Assembly: GCF_003967015.1 (NCBI RefSeq)
Contig: NZ_AP017560.1
Coordinates: forward strand, 2,480,001 to 2,544,000
Length of the DNA: 64,000 nt
Origin: Pseudanabaena sp. ABRG5-3
GTDB taxonomy: Bacteria; Cyanobacteriota; Cyanobacteriia; Pseudanabaenales; Pseudanabaenaceae
Direction of reading: 5' to 3'
The position numbers and the translations under genes were made by a program. Below are positions 16,029 to 24,908 of the stretch, in pieces (positions within the stretch are counted from its first letter, which is position 1; the number at the start of each line of letters is the position of its first letter). The notes under the pieces were generated by a model. The model made no database searches, was not told the origin of the DNA, and saw only the letters and a list, made by a program, of their open reading frames with translations.

Positions 16029-16172
16029 ATGGCAGACAAAACACAGCGTATTCATATTCCGCCCGAAGTCAGAAAATATGTCTTCGATCGCAACAACTAT
16101 CAAAGCCAAAGCTATAAAATTATAGTTCCCTATGATTTCGTAGTTTGTAGAGATACCTGTGAATCCTGCTAG
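16029..16172 (+). pseudogene. HNH endonuclease N-terminal remnant (47 codons)
   Basis: An ATG frame encodes KTQRIHIPPEVRKYVFDRNN, then YQSQSYK before running into unrelated residues. Cyanobacterial HNH nucleases begin with this IHIPPEVRxYVFxRDxYQCQSCGK pattern. Here the two zinc-binding Cys of CQSC are Ser and Tyr, and the catalytic HNH part is gone. It is therefore a decayed fragment. Its frame ends 14 bases inside the ktrB coding region, so it could still affect ktrB translation as a leader ORF. Confidence 0.55.
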
Positions 16173-17493
16173 AACAATTTGTCTTGGCTTTTTTGCTGTC
16201 ATATCCCTAGGTGCATTTTTATTAATGCTGCCCATATCCTCTAGTAGTGGCACATGGACAGATCCCATCACCGCTTTATTTACCGCCACCTCGGCTGTAT
16301 GCGTCACAGGACTTTCGGTCGTCGATGTCGGCAAATTTTATTCCTTCTGGGGACAGCTATTTCTCACCCTACTAGTCCAAGTAGGTGGATTAGGATATAT
16401 GACTGCCACCTCGATTTTGATGTTACTCATTGGTCGCAGATTTAGCCTTCGCGACAAAATCACCTTGCAGCAGTCCCTAGACACTCGCGGCATTCGCGGC
16501 GGTCTGCAACTAGTGAAATCGATTATTGCCGTGACTATTCTCTTTGAACTAACAGGAGTATTTGCAATGCTCCCCATTTTTAGTCAACAGATGAGCTTCA
16601 CCGAAAGTCTTTGGCAATCAATTTTTATGAGCATTAATGCTTTTAATAACGCTGGATTTAGCCTATTTACCGATAACTTAATGGGCTATGTCAAAACCCC
16701 AATGCTAAGCATCATTATTGGTCTATTGATCATCTTTGGTGGCATCGGCTATCAAGTCATCTTAGAAGGTTATCTATGGCTAAGGACAAAATTTTCGCGC
16801 AGTCGTGATTACATATCCTTAAGCTTGACCTTTTGCGTAGCTACTAGCACGACGATCGCTCTGTTGTTATTTGGCACGATCGCGATTTGGTTCACGGAAT
16901 TCCAGAACAATGACACCCTTGGCAATTTGTCTCTATTTGATCAAATTGTGGCGGCATGGTTTCAGTCCGTTAGTACCCGTACCGCAGGATTTAACACCAT
17001 TGATAATGGCAAAATGACTATAACTGCGATGTTTATCTCGATCGCCTTGATGTTCATTGGTGCTAGCCCCGGAAGTACAGGTGGTGGCATCAAGACCACT
17101 ACTGCTCGCATCTTAGCAAGCTGCACAGGAGCAGCTTTACAAGGTCGCGATCAGGTGAATCTCTATAAACTCCAAGTACCCAATGGATTGATTTTAAAAG
17201 CTGTAGGGGTAGCAGTGGGTTCTCTATTTACGGTGATCTGCTCCACAGGCTTGTTGTCCATTACCGATCGCAATATGAGTTTTATCAGTATCCTATTTGA
17301 GGCAACTTCAGCCTTCGGCACAGTAGGTCTATCTACAGGGATCACAGGCTCATTATCCACCGCAGGACGATTAGTGATTATTGCCACTATGTATATCGGA
17401 CGAGTAGGAATACTACTGCTGATGGCAGCAATATTTACCGATACCAAACCTAGTTTGATTAAATATCCTCAAGAATCAATGCTCGTTGGATAA
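16159..17493 (+). CDS. ktrB: KtrB/TrkH-type potassium uptake channel subunit
   Basis: This 444-residue membrane protein has the four-fold M1-P-M2 design of the Trk/Ktr superfamily. The four selectivity-filter loops carry the conserved glycine: SAVCVTGLSV, NAFNNAGFSL, STRTAGFNTI and SAFGTVGLST. It forms the ion-conducting dimer in the plasma membrane and takes up K+ (Na+-dependent in cyanobacterial Ktr). The GTG start at 16159 gives the usual MNPARTICLGF beginning. The regulatory subunit gene follows at 17703 on the same strand, separated by a family A element. Confidence 0.93.
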   Translation: MNPARTICLGFFAVISLGAFLLMLPISSSSGTWTDPITALFTATSAVCVTGLSVVDVGKFYSFWGQLFLTLLVQVGGLGYMTATSILMLLIGRRFSLRDKITLQQSLDTRGIRGGLQLVKSIIAVTILFELTGVFAMLPIFSQQMSFTESLWQSIFMSINAFNNAGFSLFTDNLMGYVKTPMLSIIIGLLIIFGGIGYQVILEGYLWLRTKFSRSRDYISLSLTFCVATSTTIALLLFGTIAIWFTEFQNNDTLGNLSLFDQIVAAWFQSVSTRTAGFNTIDNGKMTITAMFISIALMFIGASPGSTGGGIKTTTARILASCTGAALQGRDQVNLYKLQVPNGLILKAVGVAVGSLFTVICSTGLLSITDRNMSFISILFEATSAFGTVGLSTGITGSLSTAGRLVIIATMYIGRVGILLLMAAIFTDTKPSLIKYPQESMLVG

Positions 17494-17508
17494 TTATAGA
17501 AAAGTAGA

Positions 17509-17612
17509 TAAGTAGTTGGACGCAATTAAATATAAAATCCAAAAACCTGTGGCGCACGCGCAGCGTGCGCCACAGGTTTTGGTCCTAGTTTTTAATTATG
17601 CCCAACTACTTA
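17509..17612. repeat. Family A palindromic element, copy 2 (between ktrB and ktrA)
   Basis: TAAGTAGTTGG at the left and CCAACTACTTA at the right are exact reverse complements. Between them lie AATTAAATATAAAATCC and a hairpin of arms CCTGTGGCGCACGC around GCA. It splits what would otherwise be a tight ktrBA operon and may set unequal expression of the two subunits. Confidence 0.88.
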
Positions 17613-17702
17613 CAGCCATTTAGACCTTGCAAAGCACTGTGCAAATGGCTGTATCGAACAGATATCAAATCATTTAATACTTAGGAACTTCAGGAAAATT
17701 TT

Positions 17703-18479
17703 GTGGATATCTCTTCTTTAAGCTTTTTTCGCAGTCTCCGTGATGAAAACAAGCAATTTGCGGTCATTGGCTTAGGGCGTTTTGGTCGCTCCGTATGTTC
17801 CACCCTCGATCGCTTAGGATACGAAGTCTTAGCAGCAGATAAAGATGAAGAAAGCGTTAATTATGTAAGAGCAAACAACCTTGCAGCCCATTGCCTGCAA
17901 CTAGATTCCACCAATCCCCTCGCCCTCAAAGAATCAGGTATTCTTGAAATTGATACCGTAATTGTGGCGATCGGTAACTTTTTAGAGGAGAGCATTGTCA
18001 CTACATTAAATGTCAAAGAAGCAGGTGTTAAGCATGTTGTGGCAAAGGCTTCCTCAGAGATTCATGGCACATTGCTTACCAAGGTTGGTGCAGATTTAGT
18101 TGTTTATCCCGAAGCAGAAATGGGTCGAGCCTTGGCGCGATCGCTAACCCAGCGTGGCATTTTAGAACGCTTTGAACTAGATCCCGACAATAGCATTGTG
18201 GAAGTAATGGTTCCTGAAGAGTTTGATGGCAAAACCATCCTAGAACTCAAGCTGCGTGGTCACTATGGCGTAAACGTGATTGCAGTCAGCCAAGATCAAA
18301 AGTTTGAAATTAACCCTGATCCTAACCAAAAGTTAGTGAAAGGCTCAGCGATCGTTGTCATCGGCAGTAATAAAAATATTAGTCGTCTACCCATTTCCTG
18401 CGACCTATTTAATTCCGATGGTAGTGCAGTCACAACGCAGTTGCCCCTACATCAATCTTCAGAGGTAAAACTCAAATAG
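17703..18479 (+). CDS. ktrA: KtrA/TrkA-type RCK regulatory subunit of the K+ channel
   Basis: This 258-residue cytosolic protein has an N-terminal Rossmann RCK_N domain (AVIGLGRFGRSVCSTLDRLG with the GxGxxG motif, then an acidic residue in LAADKDEE for the ribose). A C-terminal RCK_C domain follows (about 150-235). Such subunits form an octameric ring under KtrB and gate it in response to ATP, ADP, NAD(H) or c-di-AMP. The start is GTG at 17703. A hydrophilic tail of about 20 residues follows the RCK_C domain. Confidence 0.92.
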   Translation: MDISSLSFFRSLRDENKQFAVIGLGRFGRSVCSTLDRLGYEVLAADKDEESVNYVRANNLAAHCLQLDSTNPLALKESGILEIDTVIVAIGNFLEESIVTTLNVKEAGVKHVVAKASSEIHGTLLTKVGADLVVYPEAEMGRALARSLTQRGILERFELDPDNSIVEVMVPEEFDGKTILELKLRGHYGVNVIAVSQDQKFEINPDPNQKLVKGSAIVVIGSNKNISRLPISCDLFNSDGSAVTTQLPLHQSSEVKLK

Positions 18480-18533
18480 AACAAGATGCTTGCTGCAAAG
18501 TAACACTTCTATATTTGCCATAGAGTTTCACGG

Positions 18534-18584
18534 AACCCATATTTCTGTACCGCCCGCTACGCAGGCGGTACAGAAATATGGGTT
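18534..18584. repeat. 21-bp-arm palindrome after ktrA
   Basis: Arms 18534-18554 and 18564-18584 pair perfectly; the 9-base loop CGCTACGCA can itself close further. It lies 55 bases after the ktrA stop and before the NurA-like gene, so a terminator or processing role is possible, though no T tract follows. Confidence 0.75.
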
Positions 18585-18654
18585 TTAAGTTTACTTATGC
18601 TTGACTAAATTATGGACGTTATGTGCTATTAATTACGCAAAAATCCAGAGCACC

Positions 18655-19740
18655 ATGACTACTAACCTTATCAAACCAATAGAGCCAATAGCAGACAACT
18701 TTTGGAGCGAATATAACATTCGCCTAGAGCCTTGGAGTATTGGCTATGATGCACCTGTCAGCATCAATCCCGAAGAGATTCCCACTAATGACAAGGTAAA
18801 TACAGAATTTGAAGTTGGCAATGGTGAATGGCAACCCATGCGTCCAGCGATCGCCCCAGAGCTTCCCCATCAAATTCTGTTTATCGATGGACGTTTGCGA
18901 ATTGATGCAAACTTTCTTGGTCGGCGGGATGATGAGATCTTGTACGGAGCCTTCGCTACCATCTCCGTCGGTGCAGTACTAGTAGATCGCACCATCAGTA
19001 GAGCCAAATGTGTAGCCACAGAAGTAACACGAATTATTGCCCTTGGTGGAAACTTAACACCTCCTCCAACGTCAATCCCCTGCCCGATGAGTGGTAGAGG
19101 CAACTTAAGATACGATCGCTGTCTGACTAGCAGTAATAATCAACCCGATACCCCTTCGCAATTGGTGCAAGGAGAAATGCTCGATGAAGAACTGCGGATT
19201 GCCAATGCTCTATCTGTAAATAAAGAACTAATCAAAGACAATACCTTAATCGTCCGTGATGGGCCACTGCTCTATCGGGTTTATCAAACCCCTTTTGATA
19301 CGATTGGCTATGTCAAAACGATGGGGAAGGCATATCTCAAAGGCGAAAATGCTCAAGTCTTGCGATCGCTCAAAGTGGGAGAACGCACGCCGATCTTTCG
19401 GATTTCCAATAGCAATGGCTCCAACCTAAGTTGGTATTTGCGATCGGGCAGTAAAGATTTGAATTATAAAAAACTGGGCTATCACGATTTACATGGCATC
19501 ATTCGCATCGATCTCGATGGGGCGATTCCCCTTGAACGCGCCAAAGCGATCGCCGATCAAAGTACTTACTTAATTCCCCAATATGCCTCCCATCCCACCC
19601 GTGATCCTCGTGCGCCGCAGAATTTAACCCCTGTGGGAGCCTTAGAAAAAGAACTAGGGCGACGTATGGGTAGTCGTGAATTAATTTCCCGTCGTTTACG
19701 TGATTTTCTCGCTGATTCTGCCTACAATCCTGTCGAGTAA
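18655..19740 (+). CDS. NurA-domain-like protein
   Basis: The ATG at 18655 gives 361 residues; a TTG 54 bases upstream is less likely. The sequence has LFIDGRLRID near residue 75, followed by a long beta-rich part with an internal repeat of small residues. Later come IVRDGPLLYRVY, IGYVKTMGKAYL and a C-terminal IIRIDLDG with PQYASHPTRDPRAPQNL. The DG in the first beta strand, the DGPL segment and the GYVK segment fit the NurA nuclease fold (5'-3' resection partner of the HerA helicase). No HerA gene is nearby. The family assignment is tentative. Confidence 0.55.
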   Translation: MTTNLIKPIEPIADNFWSEYNIRLEPWSIGYDAPVSINPEEIPTNDKVNTEFEVGNGEWQPMRPAIAPELPHQILFIDGRLRIDANFLGRRDDEILYGAFATISVGAVLVDRTISRAKCVATEVTRIIALGGNLTPPPTSIPCPMSGRGNLRYDRCLTSSNNQPDTPSQLVQGEMLDEELRIANALSVNKELIKDNTLIVRDGPLLYRVYQTPFDTIGYVKTMGKAYLKGENAQVLRSLKVGERTPIFRISNSNGSNLSWYLRSGSKDLNYKKLGYHDLHGIIRIDLDGAIPLERAKAIADQSTYLIPQYASHPTRDPRAPQNLTPVGALEKELGRRMGSRELISRRLRDFLADSAYNPVE

Positions 19741-19831
19741 TTATCTTGCCCAATATCCGTCTTAACACTTTTGTAACCCTTGGGGTTTAACATAGAAAAA
19801 CACCAAGACTGACTTTCAGCCAATTATTGAA

Positions 19832-20725
19832 ATGCTTCAAAATCGCAAAAAGTTTAGAGCGATCAACCTTGCTTTCGTTACTATTTTGGGTCTGCTACTT
19901 GATCTATCAGAGATTGCTTTAATATCTCCAGATGTGAAAAAAGCTCAGGCGCAGGGGGGCATTCAAGTACGAACGGATCAATGGCTACAGGTTGAACAAG
20001 TCTCAGGCAATGTCACCTATCGCAATTTGTACAACTATACAAACCGTGCAGCCCGAGTTGGCGATCGCTTGCAGGTAGCCAGTGACGAAATTTCCACAGG
20101 TGCAAATAGTTCCGCAGTTTTAAGTGTAGATACAGCCGTAGGTTCGATCTATATCGCTGAAAATACCACTCTGCGGATTAATTCTTTTCGAGTTGCCGCC
20201 GATAATGGTCGCATCACTAATTTGGTTGTCCCCCGTGGCAAGGCAAGACTCCAAATTCGTAAATTTACCAACCGTGGCTCTCAGCTTAATATTCAAACAC
20301 CTGCGGGTATCAGTGGAGTGCGGGGAACGAAGTATATTGTGATTGCTAGGTCTAACGGTAACATGATAGTTACTACCCTCGAAGGCAGCGTTGCAACTAC
20401 TGCTCAAAAGCGAACAGAAATAGTCAATGGTGGGTTTGAAAATTTGACAGTTGTGGGAGAACCGCCATCTCCTGCTGTACCAATTAAGAATGAGGCCAGT
20501 TTCAGCTATGTAATCAACAGGCAGGCTTCAGGCTCTGGACGTTCTATTTTATTCATAGGCTACACTAATCCTTTCAATACAGTTAAAGTAGATGGACGCG
20601 ATCAACCTTTAGATCGTAATGGTAATTTTTCTATCCAATTTCCAGCACCTTCAAATCTCAAAGTGAATGTCAAGGTGGAAACCCCTCAGGGAAAAGTACA
20701 AGTCTATGAGATTCCAATTCTCTGA
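19832..20725 (+). CDS. Exported FecR-domain protein
   Basis: This 297-residue protein has an N-terminal signal-like segment (INLAFVTILGLLLDLSEIALI, cleavage probably after KAQAQG). A FecR domain follows from about 45 to 190 (RAARVGDRLQVASDEISTGANSSAVLSVD, IYIAENTTLRI, LNIQTPAGISGVRGTKYIV, TTLEGSVATTAQ). The C-terminal part (PFNTVKVDGRDQPLDRNGNFSIQFPAP) looks like a small Ig-like fold. FecR proteins relay or present ligands in the periplasm. In cyanobacteria FecR proteins next to CHASE2 proteins are a repeated pairing. The downstream CHASE2-EAL gene overlaps it by 20 bases, so the two are co-translated. Confidence 0.88.
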   Translation: MLQNRKKFRAINLAFVTILGLLLDLSEIALISPDVKKAQAQGGIQVRTDQWLQVEQVSGNVTYRNLYNYTNRAARVGDRLQVASDEISTGANSSAVLSVDTAVGSIYIAENTTLRINSFRVAADNGRITNLVVPRGKARLQIRKFTNRGSQLNIQTPAGISGVRGTKYIVIARSNGNMIVTTLEGSVATTAQKRTEIVNGGFENLTVVGEPPSPAVPIKNEASFSYVINRQASGSGRSILFIGYTNPFNTVKVDGRDQPLDRNGNFSIQFPAPSNLKVNVKVETPQGKVQVYEIPIL

Positions 20726-23267
20726 GTTTATTTCGCAACTATGGGCAAACCGTCACATCGGGCGAAGGCGATCGCGTTTAATTAACTTAATCTGGAGAGC
20801 CTTACCCACCCTATTTGCGATCGTCATCATTCTTCCCATTGTGCATTTTGGGATACTCCAGCCAATCGAATTCTGGGCTTACAACAGTTTTAGCAATTGG
20901 CGGGGGGATCGCCCTTGGGATGATCGGGTTGTGATCGTTGCCATTGACGATACGAGTATCAGTAAAATCGGTAGATTTCCTTGGAACCGCGATCTTTATA
21001 GGGAGTTTTTGCAAAAACTTAGCCGTACCGAAGTAAATGTAATTGGCTTTGATATTCTATGGTCTGAGTCGAGTCCCGCCGATAAAGCATTAGCAGAAGC
21101 CATAGAACAGTATCAACGGGTCGTATTAGCTATGGCTTGGGATAAGTCTGGACAAGTCCTCTTACCAACTAAAGATCTGGGTAATGCTGGTGTGGCGTTC
21201 GGGCATATTCTCAAACGCGAAGATGCAGATGGGATCGTCCGTCAAGTGGATTTACAAGTTCAGGATATCCCATCTCTAGGGGTAGCCATGCTCCAGACCT
21301 ATGCCCTAACTACTGCGGCAATATCACCATTACCCGATTTGAGTCAGCCTCTATGGATTAACTGGACAAAACACAGTCAAAATATGCCGCAGCTATCATT
21401 TGTTGATGTCATTGATGGCAAAATTCCTGAATCTTCCTTTCGCAACAAAATAGTCCTAGTCGGTGTCACCGCATCGGGAATCGATAGCTTATCAACTCCC
21501 CTTGATCGCAATCCGCCAGCGAGTGGAGTCCATTTACATGCGATGGTAATCCAAAATCTACTGCAACGAAATTCGCTGACGATCGCTAAGACTCAAGATC
21601 TGTGGAGTATCGCTCTGTTGGTGAGTCTATCGATCAGTTTACTCTTGCCAAGACGCATCCTTGGGTTAGGCTGCATTAGTGCCTTTAGCATAGCTGGACT
21701 ATGGTTTGCGATCGCTTTTCTTGCCTTTAGCTTTAACTATTGGATGGCGATCGCCATGCCAATTTTGTTATTTCTATTTACAGGTGGGGCAATCAGCCTT
21801 CAAGAGCGTTGGCAAATTCAGCAATCATTGAAAATAGCTGATGCGCAAATCCTGTATGATGCCACCCATGACCGTTTAACAGGACTATTTAATCGCGCAT
21901 TCATCGAAGATAGATTAAATGATTTGCTTAATCCCCAAGATTTATCTCCCAAAAATCTATCCCAATCCATTAATAATTTCAGTCTTTTAATAGCTGTTCT
22001 CTGGATTAATCTTGATCGGTTTAAAAATATCAATGATATTTTTGGACATCCCATCGGCAATTTGCTATTAGTCGAAGTTGGTAAATGTTTGCGAAGTTGT
22101 GTACCAATTACAGCTTCCATCGCTCGTTTTGGGGGAGCAGAGTTTGTCATCTTACTAGAAAATGTGGCAAATGAGCAGTCAGTCCTCAATATCGCCGATC
22201 GCATTCAAAAAAGGCTCCAAGAAACATTTTTGGTTCAAGGTAATGAAATTGCGATCGCTGCCAATATTGGGATCAAGTTCCATCACATTGATCATTTCAC
22301 CGAGCAAATAGACGCTCAGAACACTTCTGAATTAGTTTCTCCTGAAACCATCCTCAGAGATGCCGATACAGCCATGTACTATGCCAAAAAACTAGGCAAT
22401 TCCTATAGCAAAGTATTTGAGGTTGCCATGCGTGAGCGTGTACTTGAGCGACTCCAACTCGAAAAGGATTTGCGCCAAGCTGTAGCGATCGCCCAAGATC
22501 CCCATAATCAAGATCCCCACAATCAAGATCATCAAGAATTTCTAATCTACTATCAGCCCATTGTCTCCCTTCGCAGTATGCAGATTGTGGGATTGGAAGC
22601 TCTCATTCGCTGGCGACATCCTCAACGGGGCTTAATTTCTCCCACGTACTTCATCCCCCTCGCCGAAGAAACAGGACTGATCATTCCCATTGGAGATTGG
22701 ATCATGCGCCATGCCTGTTACCAGCTTAAATCTTGGCATCAACGCTTTGCTAAGGCAAAGGATATCACCATCAGCGTCAATCTCTCACCAAAGCAACTTG
22801 CCCAAGATGATGTACTTGAGAAGTGCCTCAATGTCCTCCAACAAACCGATCTAGAGCCAAAGTATCTCAAAATAGAGCTAACCGAAAGTTCAATTATGGA
22901 GAATCCTAATTTTGCGGTGAGCATTCTTAGAAAAATGCAGGAAGCAGGGATTAACATCTATATCGATGATTTCGGCACAGGCTATTCTTCCCTTGCCTAT
23001 CTGCATAAGTTTCCCTTTGATGGATTAAAAATAGATCGTTCCTTTGTAAATAATATCCATGCCGATAATAATGGTACGGAAATCATTCAAGCCATTATTG
23101 CGCTGGCTCAAAGTGTCAATGCCCATATCGTAGCTGAGGGCATTGAGAGCCTCGATCAGTTAAATTATCTGCAAGATTTACTTAGTGAAGAAGGTGATGG
23201 ACAAGGCTTTTTCCTGTTTCGTCCCATTGATCGCCTTGGTATTGAAGCACTTCTGGAAACTGAATAA
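20706..23267 (+). CDS. CHASE2-GGDEF-EAL cyclic di-GMP signalling protein
   Basis: The preferred start at 20706 gives 853 residues; an ATG at 20667 would add 13 but deepen the overlap with the FecR gene. Order: one N-terminal membrane helix, an extracytoplasmic CHASE2 sensor (about 55-300), two or three membrane helices, GGDEF (about 380-550) and EAL (about 600-850). The cyclase signature is GGAEF, with Ala for the second acidic residue, so cyclase activity is probably lost. The EAL residues are all there: EALIRW, NLSPKQL, ELTES, IDDFGTGYSSL, KIDRSF and AEGIES. It should act as a c-di-GMP phosphodiesterase regulated by an outside signal. Its final codons lie in a palindrome. Confidence 0.93.
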   Translation: MRFQFSEFISQLWANRHIGRRRSRLINLIWRALPTLFAIVIILPIVHFGILQPIEFWAYNSFSNWRGDRPWDDRVVIVAIDDTSISKIGRFPWNRDLYREFLQKLSRTEVNVIGFDILWSESSPADKALAEAIEQYQRVVLAMAWDKSGQVLLPTKDLGNAGVAFGHILKREDADGIVRQVDLQVQDIPSLGVAMLQTYALTTAAISPLPDLSQPLWINWTKHSQNMPQLSFVDVIDGKIPESSFRNKIVLVGVTASGIDSLSTPLDRNPPASGVHLHAMVIQNLLQRNSLTIAKTQDLWSIALLVSLSISLLLPRRILGLGCISAFSIAGLWFAIAFLAFSFNYWMAIAMPILLFLFTGGAISLQERWQIQQSLKIADAQILYDATHDRLTGLFNRAFIEDRLNDLLNPQDLSPKNLSQSINNFSLLIAVLWINLDRFKNINDIFGHPIGNLLLVEVGKCLRSCVPITASIARFGGAEFVILLENVANEQSVLNIADRIQKRLQETFLVQGNEIAIAANIGIKFHHIDHFTEQIDAQNTSELVSPETILRDADTAMYYAKKLGNSYSKVFEVAMRERVLERLQLEKDLRQAVAIAQDPHNQDPHNQDHQEFLIYYQPIVSLRSMQIVGLEALIRWRHPQRGLISPTYFIPLAEETGLIIPIGDWIMRHACYQLKSWHQRFAKAKDITISVNLSPKQLAQDDVLEKCLNVLQQTDLEPKYLKIELTESSIMENPNFAVSILRKMQEAGINIYIDDFGTGYSSLAYLHKFPFDGLKIDRSFVNNIHADNNGTEIIQAIIALAQSVNAHIVAEGIESLDQLNYLQDLLSEEGDGQGFFLFRPIDRLGIEALLETE

Positions 23268-23311
23268 GTAAAAAGTGCCGCAAAGCGGCACTTTTTACTT
23301 ATTCAGTTTCC
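23255..23311. terminator. 27-bp-arm palindrome shared by two convergent gene ends
   Basis: Arms 23255-23281 and 23285-23311 pair perfectly around AAA, with apex GCCGC-AAA-GCGGC and A5/T5 tracts. It holds the final three codons and stop of the EAL gene in the left arm and the last codons and stop of the ABC permease in the right arm. It is clearly usable as a bidirectional terminator. Confidence 0.9.
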
Positions 23312-24476
23312 TTTCTAACTTCTGGCTAGCTTGGGACATCGAGAAACAGAACACCCAATAAATCAAAGCCACAAATAGATAAACCTCAGCATAGCGACCA
23401 ATAAATTCTGGCTGTGACAGGACAGTTCTGGCGACACCCATCAGATCAACGAGTCCGACGATCGCTACAAGGGAAGTATCTTTAAATAAACCAATGAACT
23501 GACCAACGATCGCAGGAATTGATGCTTTGAGCGCTTGCGGCAAAATGATTAAAGCAATCGTTAAGGGGATGCTTAGTCCCAAGGCTCTAGCGGCTTCGGC
23601 TTGACCTTTAGGAATTGACTGCAAACCACCACGCACATTTTCGGCAAGATAAGCTGCACTGAAAAAGACAAAGGCAGCGATCGCTCTCAAGACCCGATCA
23701 ACTTCTAAGCCTGCGGGTAAAAACAAGGGCAGCATAACCTGAGCCATAAACAGAATGCCAATGAGGGGGAGCCCGCGTACTAGTTCAATATAAAAGACAC
23801 AAAATATTTTGATCAAAGGTAGAGTACTTTGTCTTCCTAAAGCCAGCATCACGCCTAACGGAAAAGAAAAGACAATTCCTGCGATCGCTACGATTAAAGT
23901 TAAAACTAGTCCATTCCAAACATTGACATCAACGGCAGTTAGCCCCAAATTACCACCCACTAGCCATAGGGAAATCGGTAAAGAGGCAAACCATGCGATC
24001 GCCAAGAATAGCGAACTCGACTCAAGTCTTTTACATTGCTGCCCAATCACAAAGCCCAGTGCAATTACACCACTAATTGCTAAAGTCAACACCTTCGAGA
24101 TGATATCAACAGGTAGCAAAATCGCGAGGGCAATCGATAATGCGCCAATGGCGATCGCCACAGTACGACTAAATCTGCCCCATACGCCCCACGATATTCC
24201 TGACAAAGTTCCTGCGATCGCTAAAATACTCCACAATCGCCAAAATTCGCTTACAGGATACAGTCCCACTAAAAATAGACGTAAATTACTGCCCACAACT
24301 GCCCATTGAGCCTTAGTGGTTGCCCAAATCCAGAAATTACTCACAAGTTGATATAGAAACCAAATACAAATAAATGTGAGTACAGTGTTAAACCAACTAC
24401 TAAATAGATTTTTCTTCGCCCATTGCCAAGGACTAAATGATGCTTGGGGTGGCAGTGTGACTGAATTTTGCGTCAT
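23295..24476 (-). CDS. Polar amino-acid ABC transporter permease (AapM/HisM-type)
   Basis: This 393-residue protein has about eight membrane segments. The C-terminal half is the HisM-like permease domain with the EAA loop (ENVRGGLQSIPKGQAEAARALGLS) that contacts the ATPase. It also shows IELVRGLPLIGILFMAQVMLP and a GLFKDTSLVAIVGLVDLM segment. The long N-terminal part with extra helices is typical of AapM-like subunits of general amino-acid transporters. The sister permease and ATPase are not adjacent. The solute-binding protein at 53584-54492 is a possible but unproven partner. Confidence 0.92.
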   Translation of the reverse strand: MTQNSVTLPPQASFSPWQWAKKNLFSSWFNTVLTFICIWFLYQLVSNFWIWATTKAQWAVVGSNLRLFLVGLYPVSEFWRLWSILAIAGTLSGISWGVWGRFSRTVAIAIGALSIALAILLPVDIISKVLTLAISGVIALGFVIGQQCKRLESSSLFLAIAWFASLPISLWLVGGNLGLTAVDVNVWNGLVLTLIVAIAGIVFSFPLGVMLALGRQSTLPLIKIFCVFYIELVRGLPLIGILFMAQVMLPLFLPAGLEVDRVLRAIAAFVFFSAAYLAENVRGGLQSIPKGQAEAARALGLSIPLTIALIILPQALKASIPAIVGQFIGLFKDTSLVAIVGLVDLMGVARTVLSQPEFIGRYAEVYLFVALIYWVFCFSMSQASQKLERKLNK

Positions 24477-24513
24477 AGCAGCATCTGTATCTATAAAAAT
24501 TTAATAAAAATTT

Positions 24514-24586
24514 AAGGACGATATGAAACTCATATCGTCCTTATTATGTCGCTTATTCCCCAAAAAATAGAGGTGCTTTGCACCTC
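24514..24586. repeat. Two small hairpins between the permease and a small ORF
   Basis: A hairpin AAGGACGATATG / CATATCGTCCTT (24514-24542) and a second GAGGTGC-TTT-GCACCTC (24570-24586) lie just downstream of the 47-residue gene at 24596-24739. Either could end its transcript. Confidence 0.65.
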
Positions 24587-24595
24587 ATATCTTGA

Positions 24596-24739
24596 CTATT
24601 TGTGATCAGATGCGGGATCACCATTGTACGGCTGTGCGCCTGTGGCAGGAAAATCATCTTTACTAGGAGTGAAAATCTTAGCGATCGCATCGCTTACATA
24701 TTCCACCATATCCATCAGTTTTTGTTTTAAACCGTTCAT
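24596..24739 (-). CDS. Small protein, 47 residues, cyanobacterial hypothetical type
   Basis: A minus-strand ATG at 24737-24739 preceded by AAGGGTGATAGTT (a good RBS) opens a 47-codon frame. It reads MNGLKQKLMDMVEYVSDAIA, then KIFTPSKDDFPATGAQPYNG, DPASDHK. The N-terminal half is an amphipathic helix. The ATGxQPYxGD tail resembles short uncharacterised cyanobacterial proteins, from memory. It falls below usual annotation length limits. Function unknown. Confidence 0.65.
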   Translation of the reverse strand: MNGLKQKLMDMVEYVSDAIAKIFTPSKDDFPATGAQPYNGDPASDHK

Positions 24740-24908
24740 AACTATCACCCTTCAAGGAATATCTAGAGAACTTGATTTAGGATTTTTTCCTATCTGTGTA
24801 TATGGTAATACTTAAATTGTTAGGGATTGCTGATTTTAAGCTACCGTAACAATTGTTTGAATTTCGACACAGGTTTTTTGATTGCACAAGGTTTTAATCT
24901 CGCCCCTC

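Noticed and set aside
24624-24815. 63-codon plus-strand frame
   Set aside because: Opposite to the better-supported 47-residue gene with RBS at 24596-24739.
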